Below are positions 52,501 through 61,289 of a stretch of 64,000 nt of DNA, piece after piece. The notes under the pieces are model-generated. The model was not told the DNA's origin. It worked only from the letters and a program-made list of their open reading frames with translations, and ran no database searches. Position numbers and translations under genes: made by a program. The stretch's first letter is position 1. Every line of letters starts with the position of its first letter. The stretch covers positions 1,054,001 to 1,118,000 of the forward strand of contig NZ_CP192738.1 in assembly GCF_050749805.1 (NCBI RefSeq). The letters run 5' to 3'. This DNA is from Hahella sp018986435. Its GTDB lineage: Bacteria > Pseudomonadota > Gammaproteobacteria > Pseudomonadales > Oleiphilaceae.

Positions 52501-53559
52501 ATGACGGACATAGCTGACAGACTGGTCGAGCAAGTGATGACCGCCAGAGCGGCGAGTCGGCCTCTGATGATACGTGGCGGCGGCAGTAAAACATTCTTGG
52601 GGCGCGCCGCCGCAGGCGAGGCGATGGACCTTAGCGAACATAGCGGCGTCGTGGATTATTCCCCTTCAGAACTGGTGATCACCGCCAGAGCCGGCACACG
52701 CATCGCTGACGTAAGGCGAGCACTGGACGAGCAAGGCCAGATGCTGCCGTTTGAACCGCCTGAATATGAGGGACGCGCGACGCTGGGCGGCGCTTTGGCC
52801 GCCAACACTTCTGGACCCGCCCGCCCATGGCGCGGCTCTGTGCGTGACGCTCTGCTGGGAACCCGCATTATCAACGGCAAAGGCGAGCACCTGCGATTCG
52901 GCGGCGTAGTCATGAAAAATGTCGCGGGTTACGACTTGTCGCGGGCGCATTGCGGCGCAATGGGATCGCTGGGCGTCATTACGGAACTCAGTATCCGGGT
53001 GATTCCCAAACCGGAACTGGAAACCACGCTGGTGCAGGAATGCAATGAGGCCACGGCGATCACTAAAATGGTGGAATTGTGCCGACAGCCGCGTCCGTTA
53101 TCAGCCGTGTGCTGGACGGGCGGACGCTTGTACTTGCGCCTGTCCGGCGCGGAGCAGGCGGTAGCCAGCACTATCGGTTATTGGGGGGGCGAACTGCTGG
53201 AGCGGGCGGCGGACTTCTGGCGTCAGATTCAGGAGCAGACGCATGAATTCTTTGAAGGCGAGACGCCTTTATGGCGTTTATCCGTCAAACCTTCCGCGCC
53301 GCCGTTAGGAAATGACGCGCCGGTGCTGCTGGATTGGGGCGGCGCTTTAAGATGGGTGCGGGCTGAATCATCGTTAACGGCCATGGAGCGTTATGCGGTT
53401 TCCGCTCAGGGGCAGGCCAGCCTGTATCGTCATGGCGACCATAACGGCGAAGTCTACCACCGGCTCTCACCTCCGCTGCGGGCGTTGCATCAAAGATTAA
53501 AAGCGGCGCTGGACCCCGACGGCATATTCAATCCAGGCAGGCTGTATTCCTGGCTTTAG
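52501..53559 (+). CDS. glcE: Glycolate oxidase subunit GlcE
   Basis: 352-residue second flavin-domain subunit: an FAD-binding 4 domain with PLMIRGGGSKTFLGRAAAG, EGRATLGGALAANTSGPARPWRGSVRD and FGGVVMKNVAGYDLSRAHCGAMGSLG, and a short C-terminal lobe ending in the family tail LDPDGIFNPGRLYSW. It is 40 bp behind glcD and 48 bp ahead of glcF. Confidence 0.94.
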   Translation: MTDIADRLVEQVMTARAASRPLMIRGGGSKTFLGRAAAGEAMDLSEHSGVVDYSPSELVITARAGTRIADVRRALDEQGQMLPFEPPEYEGRATLGGALAANTSGPARPWRGSVRDALLGTRIINGKGEHLRFGGVVMKNVAGYDLSRAHCGAMGSLGVITELSIRVIPKPELETTLVQECNEATAITKMVELCRQPRPLSAVCWTGGRLYLRLSGAEQAVASTIGYWGGELLERAADFWRQIQEQTHEFFEGETPLWRLSVKPSAPPLGNDAPVLLDWGGALRWVRAESSLTAMERYAVSAQGQASLYRHGDHNGEVYHRLSPPLRALHQRLKAALDPDGIFNPGRLYSWL

Positions 53560-53607
53560 TATTTATCCGGATTTGAAGCGAGCGAGTCCGGGACTCAAAG
53601 GTCACTG

Positions 53608-54825
53608 ATGAAAACCGAAATCCACGCTAAATATAAGAACACGCCAGAAGGCGATGAAGCGGAAAAGATTATTCGTTCCTGCGTGCACTGCGGCTTTTGC
53701 AACGCCACGTGCCCGACCTATCAGGAACTGAGCGATGAGCGGGATGGCCCTCGGGGACGCATCTATTTAATCAAGCAAATGCTGGAGACGGATGAGGCGT
53801 CGGAAAGCACTCGCCTGCATCTGGATCGTTGCCTGACCTGTCGAAGCTGTGAAACCACCTGTCCCTCCGGTGTTGAATACGGCAAGCTGCTGGATATCGG
53901 CCGTGGCGTGGTGGAAAAGAAAGCGCCCCGCACCTGGCGTGAGCGTCTGTTGCGCAAAATATTGCTTCTGCTTTTACCTTACCCGCAGCGGTTTGGCTTC
54001 CTGATTGTCGTCGGACAATGGGTGAGGCCGGCGCTACCAGAATATCTGCGCAAGAAAATTCCTGAGAAGCAGGTGCCGATCACTTGGCCGCCCCAACGTC
54101 AGCCCAGAGTGATGATGGGGCTGCACGGCTGCGCCCAAAGTGTCACTACGCCCAACACAAACGCTGCGGCTGCGCGGGTGCTGGACCGGCTTGGCGTCAG
54201 TCTGATCGCCTCAAACGAGGCGGGCTGTTGCGGCGCGGTCAGTTATCATCTGGGCGCGCAGGATGAAGGCAAGCGTCTGATGAAAAAGAATATTGACGCC
54301 TGGTGGCCGGCCATCGAATCAGGATTGGAAGCCATTGTTATTACGGCTTCAGGGTGCGGCGAACTGGTGAAGGAGTACGGGCACATCTTAAAGGACGATC
54401 CCGAGTACGCGGAAAAGGCCCATAGAGTATCGCAAATGACCCGTGATCTTAGCGAAGTGGTGGCGGCGGAGGACCTGTCCGTCCTGTCTATAAAAAGGAA
54501 CTACTCGAAAATCGCCGTGCATTGTCCTTGTACGTTGCAGCATGGACAAAAATTGCCGGGGATCGTAGAAAAGATTCTGACCGATGTAGGGTTTGATCTT
54601 GCTTCTGCGCGAGACAAGCACCTCTGTTGCGGGTCCGCTGGCGCTTATTCGCTGCTGCAACCGAAGATGAGCCGTCAGCTATTAAAGAAAAAGGTGGCGG
54701 CGCTGGTGCAGGATGATCCGGACACCATTGTCACCGCGAACGTGGGGTGTCAATTGCATCTGGCGTCCGAGGCGAGGGTGCCGGTCAGACACTGGATTGA
54801 GATCATGGATGAAGCGCTGGGATAA
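53608..54825 (+). CDS. glcF: Glycolate oxidase iron-sulfur subunit GlcF
   Basis: 405 residues. Two ferredoxin-type [4Fe-4S] motifs (CVHCGFCNATCPTY and CLTCRSCETTCPSG) near the N-terminus, followed by two CCG-type domains (GCCGAVSYH and CCGSAGAYS) typical of electron-transfer subunits. It passes electrons from GlcDE to the quinone pool. It ends 27 bp before the convergent permease gene. Confidence 0.94.
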   Translation: MKTEIHAKYKNTPEGDEAEKIIRSCVHCGFCNATCPTYQELSDERDGPRGRIYLIKQMLETDEASESTRLHLDRCLTCRSCETTCPSGVEYGKLLDIGRGVVEKKAPRTWRERLLRKILLLLLPYPQRFGFLIVVGQWVRPALPEYLRKKIPEKQVPITWPPQRQPRVMMGLHGCAQSVTTPNTNAAAARVLDRLGVSLIASNEAGCCGAVSYHLGAQDEGKRLMKKNIDAWWPAIESGLEAIVITASGCGELVKEYGHILKDDPEYAEKAHRVSQMTRDLSEVVAAEDLSVLSIKRNYSKIAVHCPCTLQHGQKLPGIVEKILTDVGFDLASARDKHLCCGSAGAYSLLQPKMSRQLLKKKVAALVQDDPDTIVTANVGCQLHLASEARVPVRHWIEIMDEALG

Positions 54826-54845
54826 GCCAGAATTGAAGCGGAGAG

Positions 54846-54862
54846 GCAGGCGTTACGCCTGC
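54846..54862. terminator. Hairpin between convergent glcF and permease genes
   Basis: GCAGGCG-TTA-CGCCTGC, a perfect 7-bp stem, overlaps the last bases of the permease gene between two convergent operons. It lacks a clear T run, so its termination strength is uncertain. Confidence 0.4.
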
Positions 54863-56112
54863 GCTCCCATCAGTGTCTGTTTGGGTTTACGTAATTTCAG
54901 AACAATGAAGATACCGGTGTAAACCACCGCGATGCACCACAGCGAACTCATCAGCGTATACGCCAGATAGAGGCACACCAACACTCCCAGGCCTGGCAAC
55001 ACACGGTCCTTGCCTTGAAACAGGCGCACGGCGGACAGCATCGTCAGCAGGTAAACCAATACGATCATGCCGTTAGCCATGCGAATCAGCTCCTCCAACG
55101 GAACCTGTAACACGGAGAACACAAGCAGGCTCGCCACGCTGGCGATGGACATGGCGAACACCGCATTCGCCGGAGCGCCATGGTGGTTGACCTTGCCCAA
55201 AGCGGGATAGGTCGCGCCATCCTTACCCAGGCTCCATAACATACGGGAAGAGCCAGCCAGATAGATATTCATGGTGGCCACGCAGGACAGGAAACCAAAC
55301 AGGCCAATCAGCAGTTTGCCGTGTCCGCCGATCAGCGCATCGAACAGATAAACCATTGCGGGGCCGGAATAATCTGCGCCCAGCGCGTAGTGCAGCGTCA
55401 CCCAGCTGCCCATCCAATACACCAGTCCGACCAGCGCCACGCCGATAATCAGACACAGAGGAAAGTCCCGCTCGGGATTTTTGAACTCCGTCGATAGGTG
55501 AGCCAGGGTTTCAATGCCGATAAAACTCCAGAAGGCGAGTCCCGCCGCCGCGCCAATCTGGCCCCAGTCGAAAGAGGTCGGTTCAGCAGGGATTGGCGGA
55601 ATGACGTCAAACCAGGCCAGTACCGACAGTAGCACCACAATGCCGCCGACGCTGAAGGCGATGGTGGTTTGTAAGGAGCCTGACAGCTTGACGCCTCTTA
55701 GGTTGACCCACAGCATGCCCGCCACCAGCGCCAGTTTGACAACGAGGAGCTCAGCCGGCGTCAGCGCCACCAGAGAGGTGAGAAACCAGCCCGCCATTTC
55801 CATCGCCGCGGGCAATCCTACCGGCACCAGGGCCAGCAATACCCAACCTACGATGCGGCCTTGAGTCGCGCCAAAGGCGGAATGCACGTAGTGAGAGGCG
55901 CCGCCGGCGTGAGGATAACGTTTACCCAGTCTGGCGAAAGCGAAGGCGATGGGAATAATGGCGAACACCAGCAAGCCCCATCCCCACAGCGCGTTGGCGC
56001 CGGACTGTTTGACGGTGAGCTCGGGAACGATAAAGACGCCGGTCCCCAGCAGGGCGGACACCAAGATGCCAAGACCCTGACTGAAACTGAGCGAGCGGTG
56101 GAGCGACTGCAT
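54853..56112 (-). CDS. APC-family amino-acid permease (YjeH-like)
   Basis: 419 residues, about twelve membrane segments, amino acid-polyamine-organocation superfamily. The helix 1 motif SQGLGILVSALLGTGVFIVPEL (with the unwound GTG substrate-binding stretch) and GWVLLALVPVGLPAAMEMAG place it near E. coli YjeH, an exporter of methionine and branched-chain amino acids. Direction of transport is not readable from sequence. Divergent from the Lrp-type regulator, which probably controls it. Confidence 0.85.
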   Translation of the reverse strand: MQSLHRSLSFSQGLGILVSALLGTGVFIVPELTVKQSGANALWGWGLLVFAIIPIAFAFARLGKRYPHAGGASHYVHSAFGATQGRIVGWVLLALVPVGLPAAMEMAGWFLTSLVALTPAELLVVKLALVAGMLWVNLRGVKLSGSLQTTIAFSVGGIVVLLSVLAWFDVIPPIPAEPTSFDWGQIGAAAGLAFWSFIGIETLAHLSTEFKNPERDFPLCLIIGVALVGLVYWMGSWVTLHYALGADYSGPAMVYLFDALIGGHGKLLIGLFGFLSCVATMNIYLAGSSRMLWSLGKDGATYPALGKVNHHGAPANAVFAMSIASVASLLVFSVLQVPLEELIRMANGMIVLVYLLTMLSAVRLFQGKDRVLPGLGVLVCLYLAYTLMSSLWCIAVVYTGIFIVLKLRKPKQTLMGAQA

Positions 56113-56230
56113 GATAATTTTCCTTGAGGTGTTGCGGGGTCTATGAACAGCTTCGTGCTGTCAATGACGAAACGGCGACGGACCTTTGCAATAATAATCA
56201 AATCCCTCGTTGCAAATTGCGGCTTTACGC

Positions 56231-56280
56231 CGCCAAAATGCCGGTTTGATCGGCATAACGTCGGCGCGTCGCCAAAATGC
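56231..56280. promoter_or_regulatory. Operator-like repeats between permease and Lrp genes
   Basis: CGCCAAAATGC occurs twice in direct orientation (56231-56241 and 56270-56280), 39 bases apart, about four helical turns. The first overlaps an inverted repeat ATGCCG-N7-CGGCAT (56238-56256). Lrp-family octamers wrap repeated sites spaced on one face of DNA, so these are good candidates for the site of the adjacent regulator. Confidence 0.5.
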
Positions 56281-56333
56281 GGGTGAAACGGCGCTTGATA
56301 GTTGATTTGTCGAGTATTTTAGTGGGAGAGCCT

Positions 56334-56768
56334 GTGGACAAATTCGATGAAAAAATTCTTCAGTCATTGCGTGAAAATGCGAGACAGCCAGTATCCGCCA
56401 TCGCGGAGAAAGTAAGCCTGTCCCGCTCGGCGGTGACGGATCGTATCCGCAAAATGGAAGAGACGGGAATTATCCGCGGCTATCAAGTGCTGGTCACCCA
56501 GGCGCGGGAGGATCAGGTCTCGGTGTATCTGGAAATCAGCTATAACGAAATTCAGTGTACGGAAATGGCGCAGATACTCAGAACCATTCCTGAAATCAAA
56601 GTGTGCCACGGGGTCGCCGGGGACACGGATATGATGCTGTTCCTGAAGGCGCCGAACATGGCGCGGATTCATGAAATCCGCGACCGTCTTACCTCGATTC
56701 AGGGGGTGGGGAAAATCAAAACCCACGTTGTGATGTCCGAGTACATCAATGAATTTCTTAATGCCTGA
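56334..56768 (+). CDS. Lrp/AsnC-family transcriptional regulator
   Basis: 144 residues from a GTG at 56334 (MDKFDEKILQSL), with GGGAG five bases before it. An in-frame ATG at 56277 would add 19 residues before the normal family start and overlap the repeated operator-like element. N-terminal winged helix: VSAIAEKVSLSRSAVTDRIRKMEETGIIRGY. C-terminal RAM ligand domain: ending GVGKIKTHVVMSEYINE, with a ligand-loop segment VAGDTDMMLF. It likely senses an amino acid and controls the divergent permease gene. Confidence 0.88.
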   Translation: MDKFDEKILQSLRENARQPVSAIAEKVSLSRSAVTDRIRKMEETGIIRGYQVLVTQAREDQVSVYLEISYNEIQCTEMAQILRTIPEIKVCHGVAGDTDMMLFLKAPNMARIHEIRDRLTSIQGVGKIKTHVVMSEYINEFLNA

Positions 56769-56774
56769 GGGCGC

Positions 56775-57221
56775 TTAACCATAGCCTCGCGCCATGAGCA
56801 CGCCGCATAACGGAATCAGCAGAACCAGCAGCATTTGCGCATGGATTGCGCGGGTGACTTTGCGACGGGCGTCGACGCTAAATTCCGGCGTTTGTCCGGC
56901 CTGAATCGGCTTGCGCCAGCGCAGAAACTGCACTGTTGGATAAATGGAAATCAGCCCGGCGATGATGAACATCGCAAGCTTGCTCCAAAAGAAGAAATTG
57001 GAAAAATAGTACGCCTCGCCTTTCTCAAAAAATACCCTCGCAAACCCGCTTGCCAGGACTGTCATCGCACTAAGTCCAAACCAGCGGTCCGTCGCCAACA
57101 ACGCCTTGGCGGTGTCCAGTGACCAATTCATACTCAGGATTTTCCGCTCTTGCAGCAACAGACTGACCAGCGCAAAGATGCAAATAAAGTGGAGCCAGGT
57201 TAGAGCGATGGGAAGGAACAT
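56775..57221 (-). CDS. DUF2214 family membrane protein
   Basis: 148 residues, four membrane segments (about 3-23, 44-64, 76-100 and 127-145). The family is recognised by LHFICIFALVSLLLQERKIL, the central TDRWFGLSAMTVLASGFARVFFEKG, and the FFWSKLAMFIIAGLISIYPTVQFLRWRK segment; histidines and the pattern WLHF/AIHAQM suggest haem or quinone contacts but the function is unknown. Divergent from the TetR gene with palindromic sites between them. Confidence 0.85.
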   Translation of the reverse strand: MFLPIALTWLHFICIFALVSLLLQERKILSMNWSLDTAKALLATDRWFGLSAMTVLASGFARVFFEKGEAYYFSNFFFWSKLAMFIIAGLISIYPTVQFLRWRKPIQAGQTPEFSVDARRKVTRAIHAQMLLVLLIPLCGVLMARGYG

Positions 57222-57249
57222 GACGTGATTTCCTGTTTATGTTGTCATC

Positions 57250-57277
57250 GAAAACATTGTGCGTCTAAAATGTTTTC
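57250..57277. promoter_or_regulatory. Inverted repeat GAAAACATT/AATGTTTTC near DUF2214 start
   Basis: A 9-bp perfect inverted repeat with a 10-base centre, 29 bases upstream of the DUF2214 start. The size (28 bp) suits a TetR-family dimer or pair of dimers. The adjacent TetR gene makes it a likely operator. Confidence 0.55.
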
Positions 57278-57280
57278 TAT

Positions 57281-57295
57281 GTCAACAATGTTGAC
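57281..57295. promoter_or_regulatory. Palindrome GTCAACA-A-TGTTGAC
   Basis: A perfect 7-bp palindrome with a single central base lies three bases beyond the first inverted repeat. Two closely spaced palindromes in this divergent region may be bound cooperatively or by different proteins. Confidence 0.55.
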
Positions 57296-57467
57296 GCTTG
57301 TGGTTTTGCGCCCCACACTTATCAGAGATATCCGGTTTGAAGCGGAATTTAACGCTTAACTTCGGAAGCATCGCACGAAACGGCGCTAAGCTGCTGTGGA
57401 TCATGGGAGAGACTTTGAGATGGATTTATCCTGAACCAATAAACACAAATAAGTAGAAGAGAGTAAG

Positions 57468-58112
57468 GTGAGTAATTTGAGAGAAGCTGTCGCAGGCGTT
57501 GACGCGCACCAGCCCTACCATCACGGCAACCTAAGGAATGAGTTGCTGGACAAAGCCCTGGCGCAGCTCAAGCAGGTCGGGCCGGACAAGATCAGTCTGC
57601 GGGCGCTGGCGCGTGAAATCGGCGTGTCGCAAACCGCCCCCTATCGCCACTTCGCGGATAAAAATGCATTGCTGGCCGCCCTGGCGGCGCAGGGATATAG
57701 AGAGCTGCAGCGGGTAACCCAGGAAGCCGCTGACGCGCATAACGACCCATCGCAACAACTTTGCCATTCCGGCAATGCCTATATTCAGTTCGCGCGAGAT
57801 AACCCTGAACTCTACAAATTGATGTTCGGCCCTGTGATCGCCTGTCCGATGGACTATCCGGAGCTGGCGGAAGCAGGCAGCAGCGCGTTTCAGGTTATCT
57901 TGAACATCGCCACAAAAGGCGTGAGCGAGGGAGTTTTCACTGACCGGGATGTTTCTTTGATCGCCCACGCCGCCTGGTCAATGGTGCATGGCATCGCCAG
58001 TCTCTGGATCGACGGCATGTATAAATGCACGGAGAGCAGCGGCGAAAAGTCGATGATTCTGGATTCTTTGAAAATCTCGCTGTACGGAATTTTGAAAAGG
58101 GACGGGGATTAA
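57468..58112 (+). CDS. TetR-family transcriptional regulator
   Basis: 214 residues from a GTG start. N-terminal helix-turn-helix in ISLRALAREIGVSQTAPYRHFADKNALLAALAAQG (about 41-75), with the family-conserved Tyr-Arg-His-Phe. The C-terminal domain (about 85-210) is helical and of the TetR_C_33-like kind, with GNAYIQFARDNPELYKLMFGP. The inducer is not known. It is divergent from the DUF2214 gene, which is the most likely target. Confidence 0.9.
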   Translation: MSNLREAVAGVDAHQPYHHGNLRNELLDKALAQLKQVGPDKISLRALAREIGVSQTAPYRHFADKNALLAALAAQGYRELQRVTQEAADAHNDPSQQLCHSGNAYIQFARDNPELYKLMFGPVIACPMDYPELAEAGSSAFQVILNIATKGVSEGVFTDRDVSLIAHAAWSMVHGIASLWIDGMYKCTESSGEKSMILDSLKISLYGILKRDGD

Positions 58113-58137
58113 ATAGGCGGGAGATGAAATTTGAAAC

Positions 58138-58162
58138 AACGGCGGGAGAATGTCCCGCCGTT
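58138..58162. terminator. Bidirectional hairpin between TetR and phosphofructokinase genes
   Basis: AACGGCGGGA-GAATG-TCCCGCCGTT is a perfect 10-bp stem with a 5-base loop between convergent genes. Flanks are A/T-rich rather than pure T. Confidence 0.75.
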
Positions 58163-58183
58163 AATGCGATATGGGGCTCGTCG

Positions 58184-59446
58184 TCAGACGTTAAAAGAAT
58201 GAGCGAGCTTCTTCGCCACTAACTGATTTTTCAGCTTTACGTAATCCGGCACGCCATTTTTGTAGGGCGGGTAGGACTCGCCCTGAATCAATGGCTGCAA
58301 ATAACGGCGCGCTGCTTCAGTAATGCCGAAACCATCCTCGGTGATGAATTCTTTCGGCATTTTCTTTTCCACGTTGGCGATCTTCGCCAGAGGCGCTTCG
58401 CCAATCGACCACTTATAGGGGCTGTCCTGCTCCCTCACAATGACAGGCATGACCGCATTTTTACCCGCCAGGGCCAGATCCACGGCGGCTTTGCCCACGG
58501 CGTAGGCCTGATCCAGATCGGTGGCGGAAGAGATGTGGCGGGCGGAGCGCTGCAGATAGTCCGCTACCGCCCAATGGTATTTATAGCCCAGTTCACTTTT
58601 GATCATATTAGCGATGAATGGCGCCACGCCCCCCAATTGCGTGTGCCCGAAAGCATCGGTGACGCCGGCGTCGGACAGGAAGCGCCCGTCCGCATATTGC
58701 GCGCCTTCCGACACCACGATGGCGCAAAAGCCGTCACGCTTGACCACTTCATCCACGCGTCTGAGAAAGCTGGCTTTATCAAATGGCGTTTCCGGAAACA
58801 GAATAATCTGCGGCGCCCCGCCTTCTTCGCGTTGCGCCAGTCCCGCCGCCGCCGCAATCCAGCCGGCGTGACGTCCCATTACTTCCATGACGAATATCTT
58901 GGTGGAGGACTCGCACATGGACTGGATATCCAAGGAGGCTTCCATAATCGAGGTGGAGATATATTTGGCGACGGAGCCGAACCCAGGACAGCAGTCGGTG
59001 ATAGGCAGGTCGTTGTCGACGGTTTTGGGAATGCCGATGCTGATGATCGGGTAACCCAGCTGCTCGCTGATCTGAGAGACTTTGTAGGCGGTATCGGAGG
59101 AATCGTTGCCGCCGTTATAGAAGAAGTAGCCGATATTGTGAGCCTTGAAGACTTCGATCAGGCGCTCATATTCAGCTTTGTGGGTTTTGATGTCTTTCAG
59201 CTTATAGCGGCAAGAGCCGAAAGCGCCGCCGGGAGTATGTTTCAGCGCGGCGATGTCCGCGTCGCTCTCCAGGCTGGTGTCGATCAATTCTTCACGCAAT
59301 GCGCCGATAATGCCGTTGTGGCCAGCGTAAACTTTGCCGATTTTATCGGAATGGGCGCGCGCTGTTTCCAGTACGCCACAGGCAGACGCGTTGATGACCG
59401 AGGTCACACCGCCGGACTGCGCATAAAACGCGTTTTTAACCGTCAT
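58184..59446 (-). CDS. pfp: 6-phosphofructokinase, pyrophosphate-dependent type
   Basis: 420 residues, PFK fold. The active-site loop reads YNGGNDSSDT; ATP enzymes have GGDGS there, and an aspartate in place of the glycine excludes ATP. The catalytic loop is IPKTVDND, with lysine instead of the glycine of ATP enzymes. Both substitutions are diagnostic of PPi-dependent PFK. GRHAGWIAAAAGLA and the sugar-phosphate region are intact. It would interconvert fructose 6-phosphate and fructose 1,6-bisphosphate reversibly using pyrophosphate. Convergent with the TetR gene. Confidence 0.9.
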   Translation of the reverse strand: MTVKNAFYAQSGGVTSVINASACGVLETARAHSDKIGKVYAGHNGIIGALREELIDTSLESDADIAALKHTPGGAFGSCRYKLKDIKTHKAEYERLIEVFKAHNIGYFFYNGGNDSSDTAYKVSQISEQLGYPIISIGIPKTVDNDLPITDCCPGFGSVAKYISTSIMEASLDIQSMCESSTKIFVMEVMGRHAGWIAAAAGLAQREEGGAPQIILFPETPFDKASFLRRVDEVVKRDGFCAIVVSEGAQYADGRFLSDAGVTDAFGHTQLGGVAPFIANMIKSELGYKYHWAVADYLQRSARHISSATDLDQAYAVGKAAVDLALAGKNAVMPVIVREQDSPYKWSIGEAPLAKIANVEKKMPKEFITEDGFGITEAARRYLQPLIQGESYPPYKNGVPDYVKLKNQLVAKKLAHSFNV

Positions 59447-59915
59447 ATTCGTTGTCGCCTCTCGTCGTCTTATGGGCGCGAATCATACGCGAGTTTAATG
59501 CCATTTTCATGTCCCTTTACAGGCGCTGACGGGCGTTTGACCGGGTAGTCAACTAACCAGGGGCGGGCGTCTGGCGTGCAAAGTCCCCGGACTTTTATCA
59601 CTTTGCCGGCAAAGCAGGGCATGTTATTTGGAGCGACCGGTGATTCAGGATTGCGTGATCAATGCGCTGCTCGCCTGCCTTTGCCAACCGCGCTTGGAAC
59701 GGATTTTCTTAAATTTACTCAATACATAGGGCCATTTCCGGTCCGACGCTGGCGCTTAGGGAACCCGTCAGTAATAATTGACCGATATGCGCCTGAAGCT
59801 CAGTTTTCTGACGTTCAATTCGCAATCTGCGCCAAACAGACCGCCTGCGTGGGCGGCCGGACGGATGAGACACTGATTCTTTTCACTGATTAAAAGATAG
59901 CGATTAGCAAGAAAC
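59447..59915. other. Intergenic region between phosphofructokinase and mpl
   Basis: About 470 bases between two divergent genes. A 105-codon open frame at 59576-59893 has no recognisable protein signature, starts with GTG and lacks a ribosome binding site, so it is not called. A short palindrome AAAGTCC-CC-GGACTTT lies at 59580-59595. A segment just before mpl (59,880 onward) is A-rich and may hold its ribosome binding site. Confidence 0.5.
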
Positions 59916-61289
59916 ATGCATGTACACATACTAGGCATTTGCGGGACTTTCATGGGTAGCCTGGCGTTGCTCGCCAAGGAAATGGGATACAAGGTCAGCG
60001 GGTCCGACAAAAATGTATATCCTCCCATGAGCACTCAGCTGATGGCGCAGGGAATAGAGTTGCGCGAAGGGTATGACCCCTCCCACCTTGATCCCAAACC
60101 CGACCTTATTATCGTCGGTAACGCCATGAGCCGGGGTAATCCGCTGGTGGAGTATGTTCTGGATAAGGGGTTGCCTTACACCAGCGGCCCACAATGGCTG
60201 GCGGAGCACGTGTTGCAGGAGCGCTGGGTATTGGCGGTGGCCGGCACTCACGGTAAAACCACCACCACCAGTATGCTGGCCTGGGTGCTGGAGCAGGCCG
60301 GTCTGGCGCCGGGCTTTCTGATCGGCGGTGTTTCCCAGGGATTTGATGTCTCCGCCAGACTGGGCGACACTTCCTTTTTCGTCATTGAGGCGGACGAATA
60401 CGACAGCGCTTTCTTCGACAAGCGCTCCAAGTTTATTCATTACCGTCCGCGCACCCTGATCATCAACAACATGGAGTTTGATCATGCGGATATCTTCCGC
60501 GATCTCGGCGATATACAGCGCCAGTTTCACCATGTCGTGCGCACTGTACCGCGCCAGGGGCTGGTGATTACGCCTACGCAGACGCCCGCTGTTGAGGAAA
60601 CGCTGGCGATGGGATTGTGGTCGCCGCGGCAGACATTCTCTTTGAGCGATGATCAAGCGGATATTCGAGCGGAGTGTCTGGCGGAAGACGGCAGTCGTTT
60701 CGAAGTGTTTTTAAACGGCGAGTCATGCGGCGTCGTGGAGTGGGGCATGAGCGGCGCTCACAACGTACAGAATGCGTTGGCGACCTTGCTGGCCGCCCGT
60801 CATATCGGCATTCGGCCGCAAAACGCGATTCCTGCCCTATCTGGCTTTCCCGGAGTCAAGCGTCGTCTGGAGAAACTGGGCGAGCGCAACGGCGTGGTCG
60901 CCTACGACGACTTCGCTCATCACCCCACCGCGATTCAACTGACGCTGGAAGGACTGCGCAAACGGGTTGGCGATGCACCGATCTGGGCGGTCGTCGAGCC
61001 GCGTTCCAATACCATGAAAATGGGTGTGCATCGAGATACGTTATTAGCGTCTGCGGAGCTGGCGGATTATGTGATCTGGGCCAATCTGGATAGCTACGGA
61101 TGGCTCGATGACGCGGTGCGTAATGCGGCGCCCAAGCACCAGTGCGTGAGCAATGTTGACGAAATCACCCGTTTGCTTGCCGACGTGAAAGGTCCCGCAC
61201 ATATTGTCCTCATGAGCAATGGCGGTTTCGCGGGATTACCTGCGAAACTGAAAAGCCTGCTCGCCGAAGAAGAGGCGGTGTCGTCGTGA
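59916..61289 (+). CDS. mpl: UDP-N-acetylmuramate:L-alanyl-gamma-D-glutamyl-meso-diaminopimelate ligase
   Basis: Recycles cell-wall tripeptide by ligating it to UDP-MurNAc. 457 residues from MHVHILGICGTFMGSLALLAKEMG (a MurC-like Rossmann start); ATP loop VAGTHGKTTTTSMLAW; the FFVIEADEYDSAFFDKRSKFIHYRPRTLIINNMEFDHADIF segment; and YDDFAHHPTAIQLTLEGLR near the C-terminal ligand domain. The next gene's start overlaps its end by 4 bases (GTGA). Confidence 0.95.
   Translation: MHVHILGICGTFMGSLALLAKEMGYKVSGSDKNVYPPMSTQLMAQGIELREGYDPSHLDPKPDLIIVGNAMSRGNPLVEYVLDKGLPYTSGPQWLAEHVLQERWVLAVAGTHGKTTTTSMLAWVLEQAGLAPGFLIGGVSQGFDVSARLGDTSFFVIEADEYDSAFFDKRSKFIHYRPRTLIINNMEFDHADIFRDLGDIQRQFHHVVRTVPRQGLVITPTQTPAVEETLAMGLWSPRQTFSLSDDQADIRAECLAEDGSRFEVFLNGESCGVVEWGMSGAHNVQNALATLLAARHIGIRPQNAIPALSGFPGVKRRLEKLGERNGVVAYDDFAHHPTAIQLTLEGLRKRVGDAPIWAVVEPRSNTMKMGVHRDTLLASAELADYVIWANLDSYGWLDDAVRNAAPKHQCVSNVDEITRLLADVKGPAHIVLMSNGGFAGLPAKLKSLLAEEEAVSS

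Noticed and set aside
59576..59893. 105-codon open frame upstream of mpl
   Set aside because: Starts with GTG, lacks a ribosome binding site and a recognisable sequence; judged intergenic.
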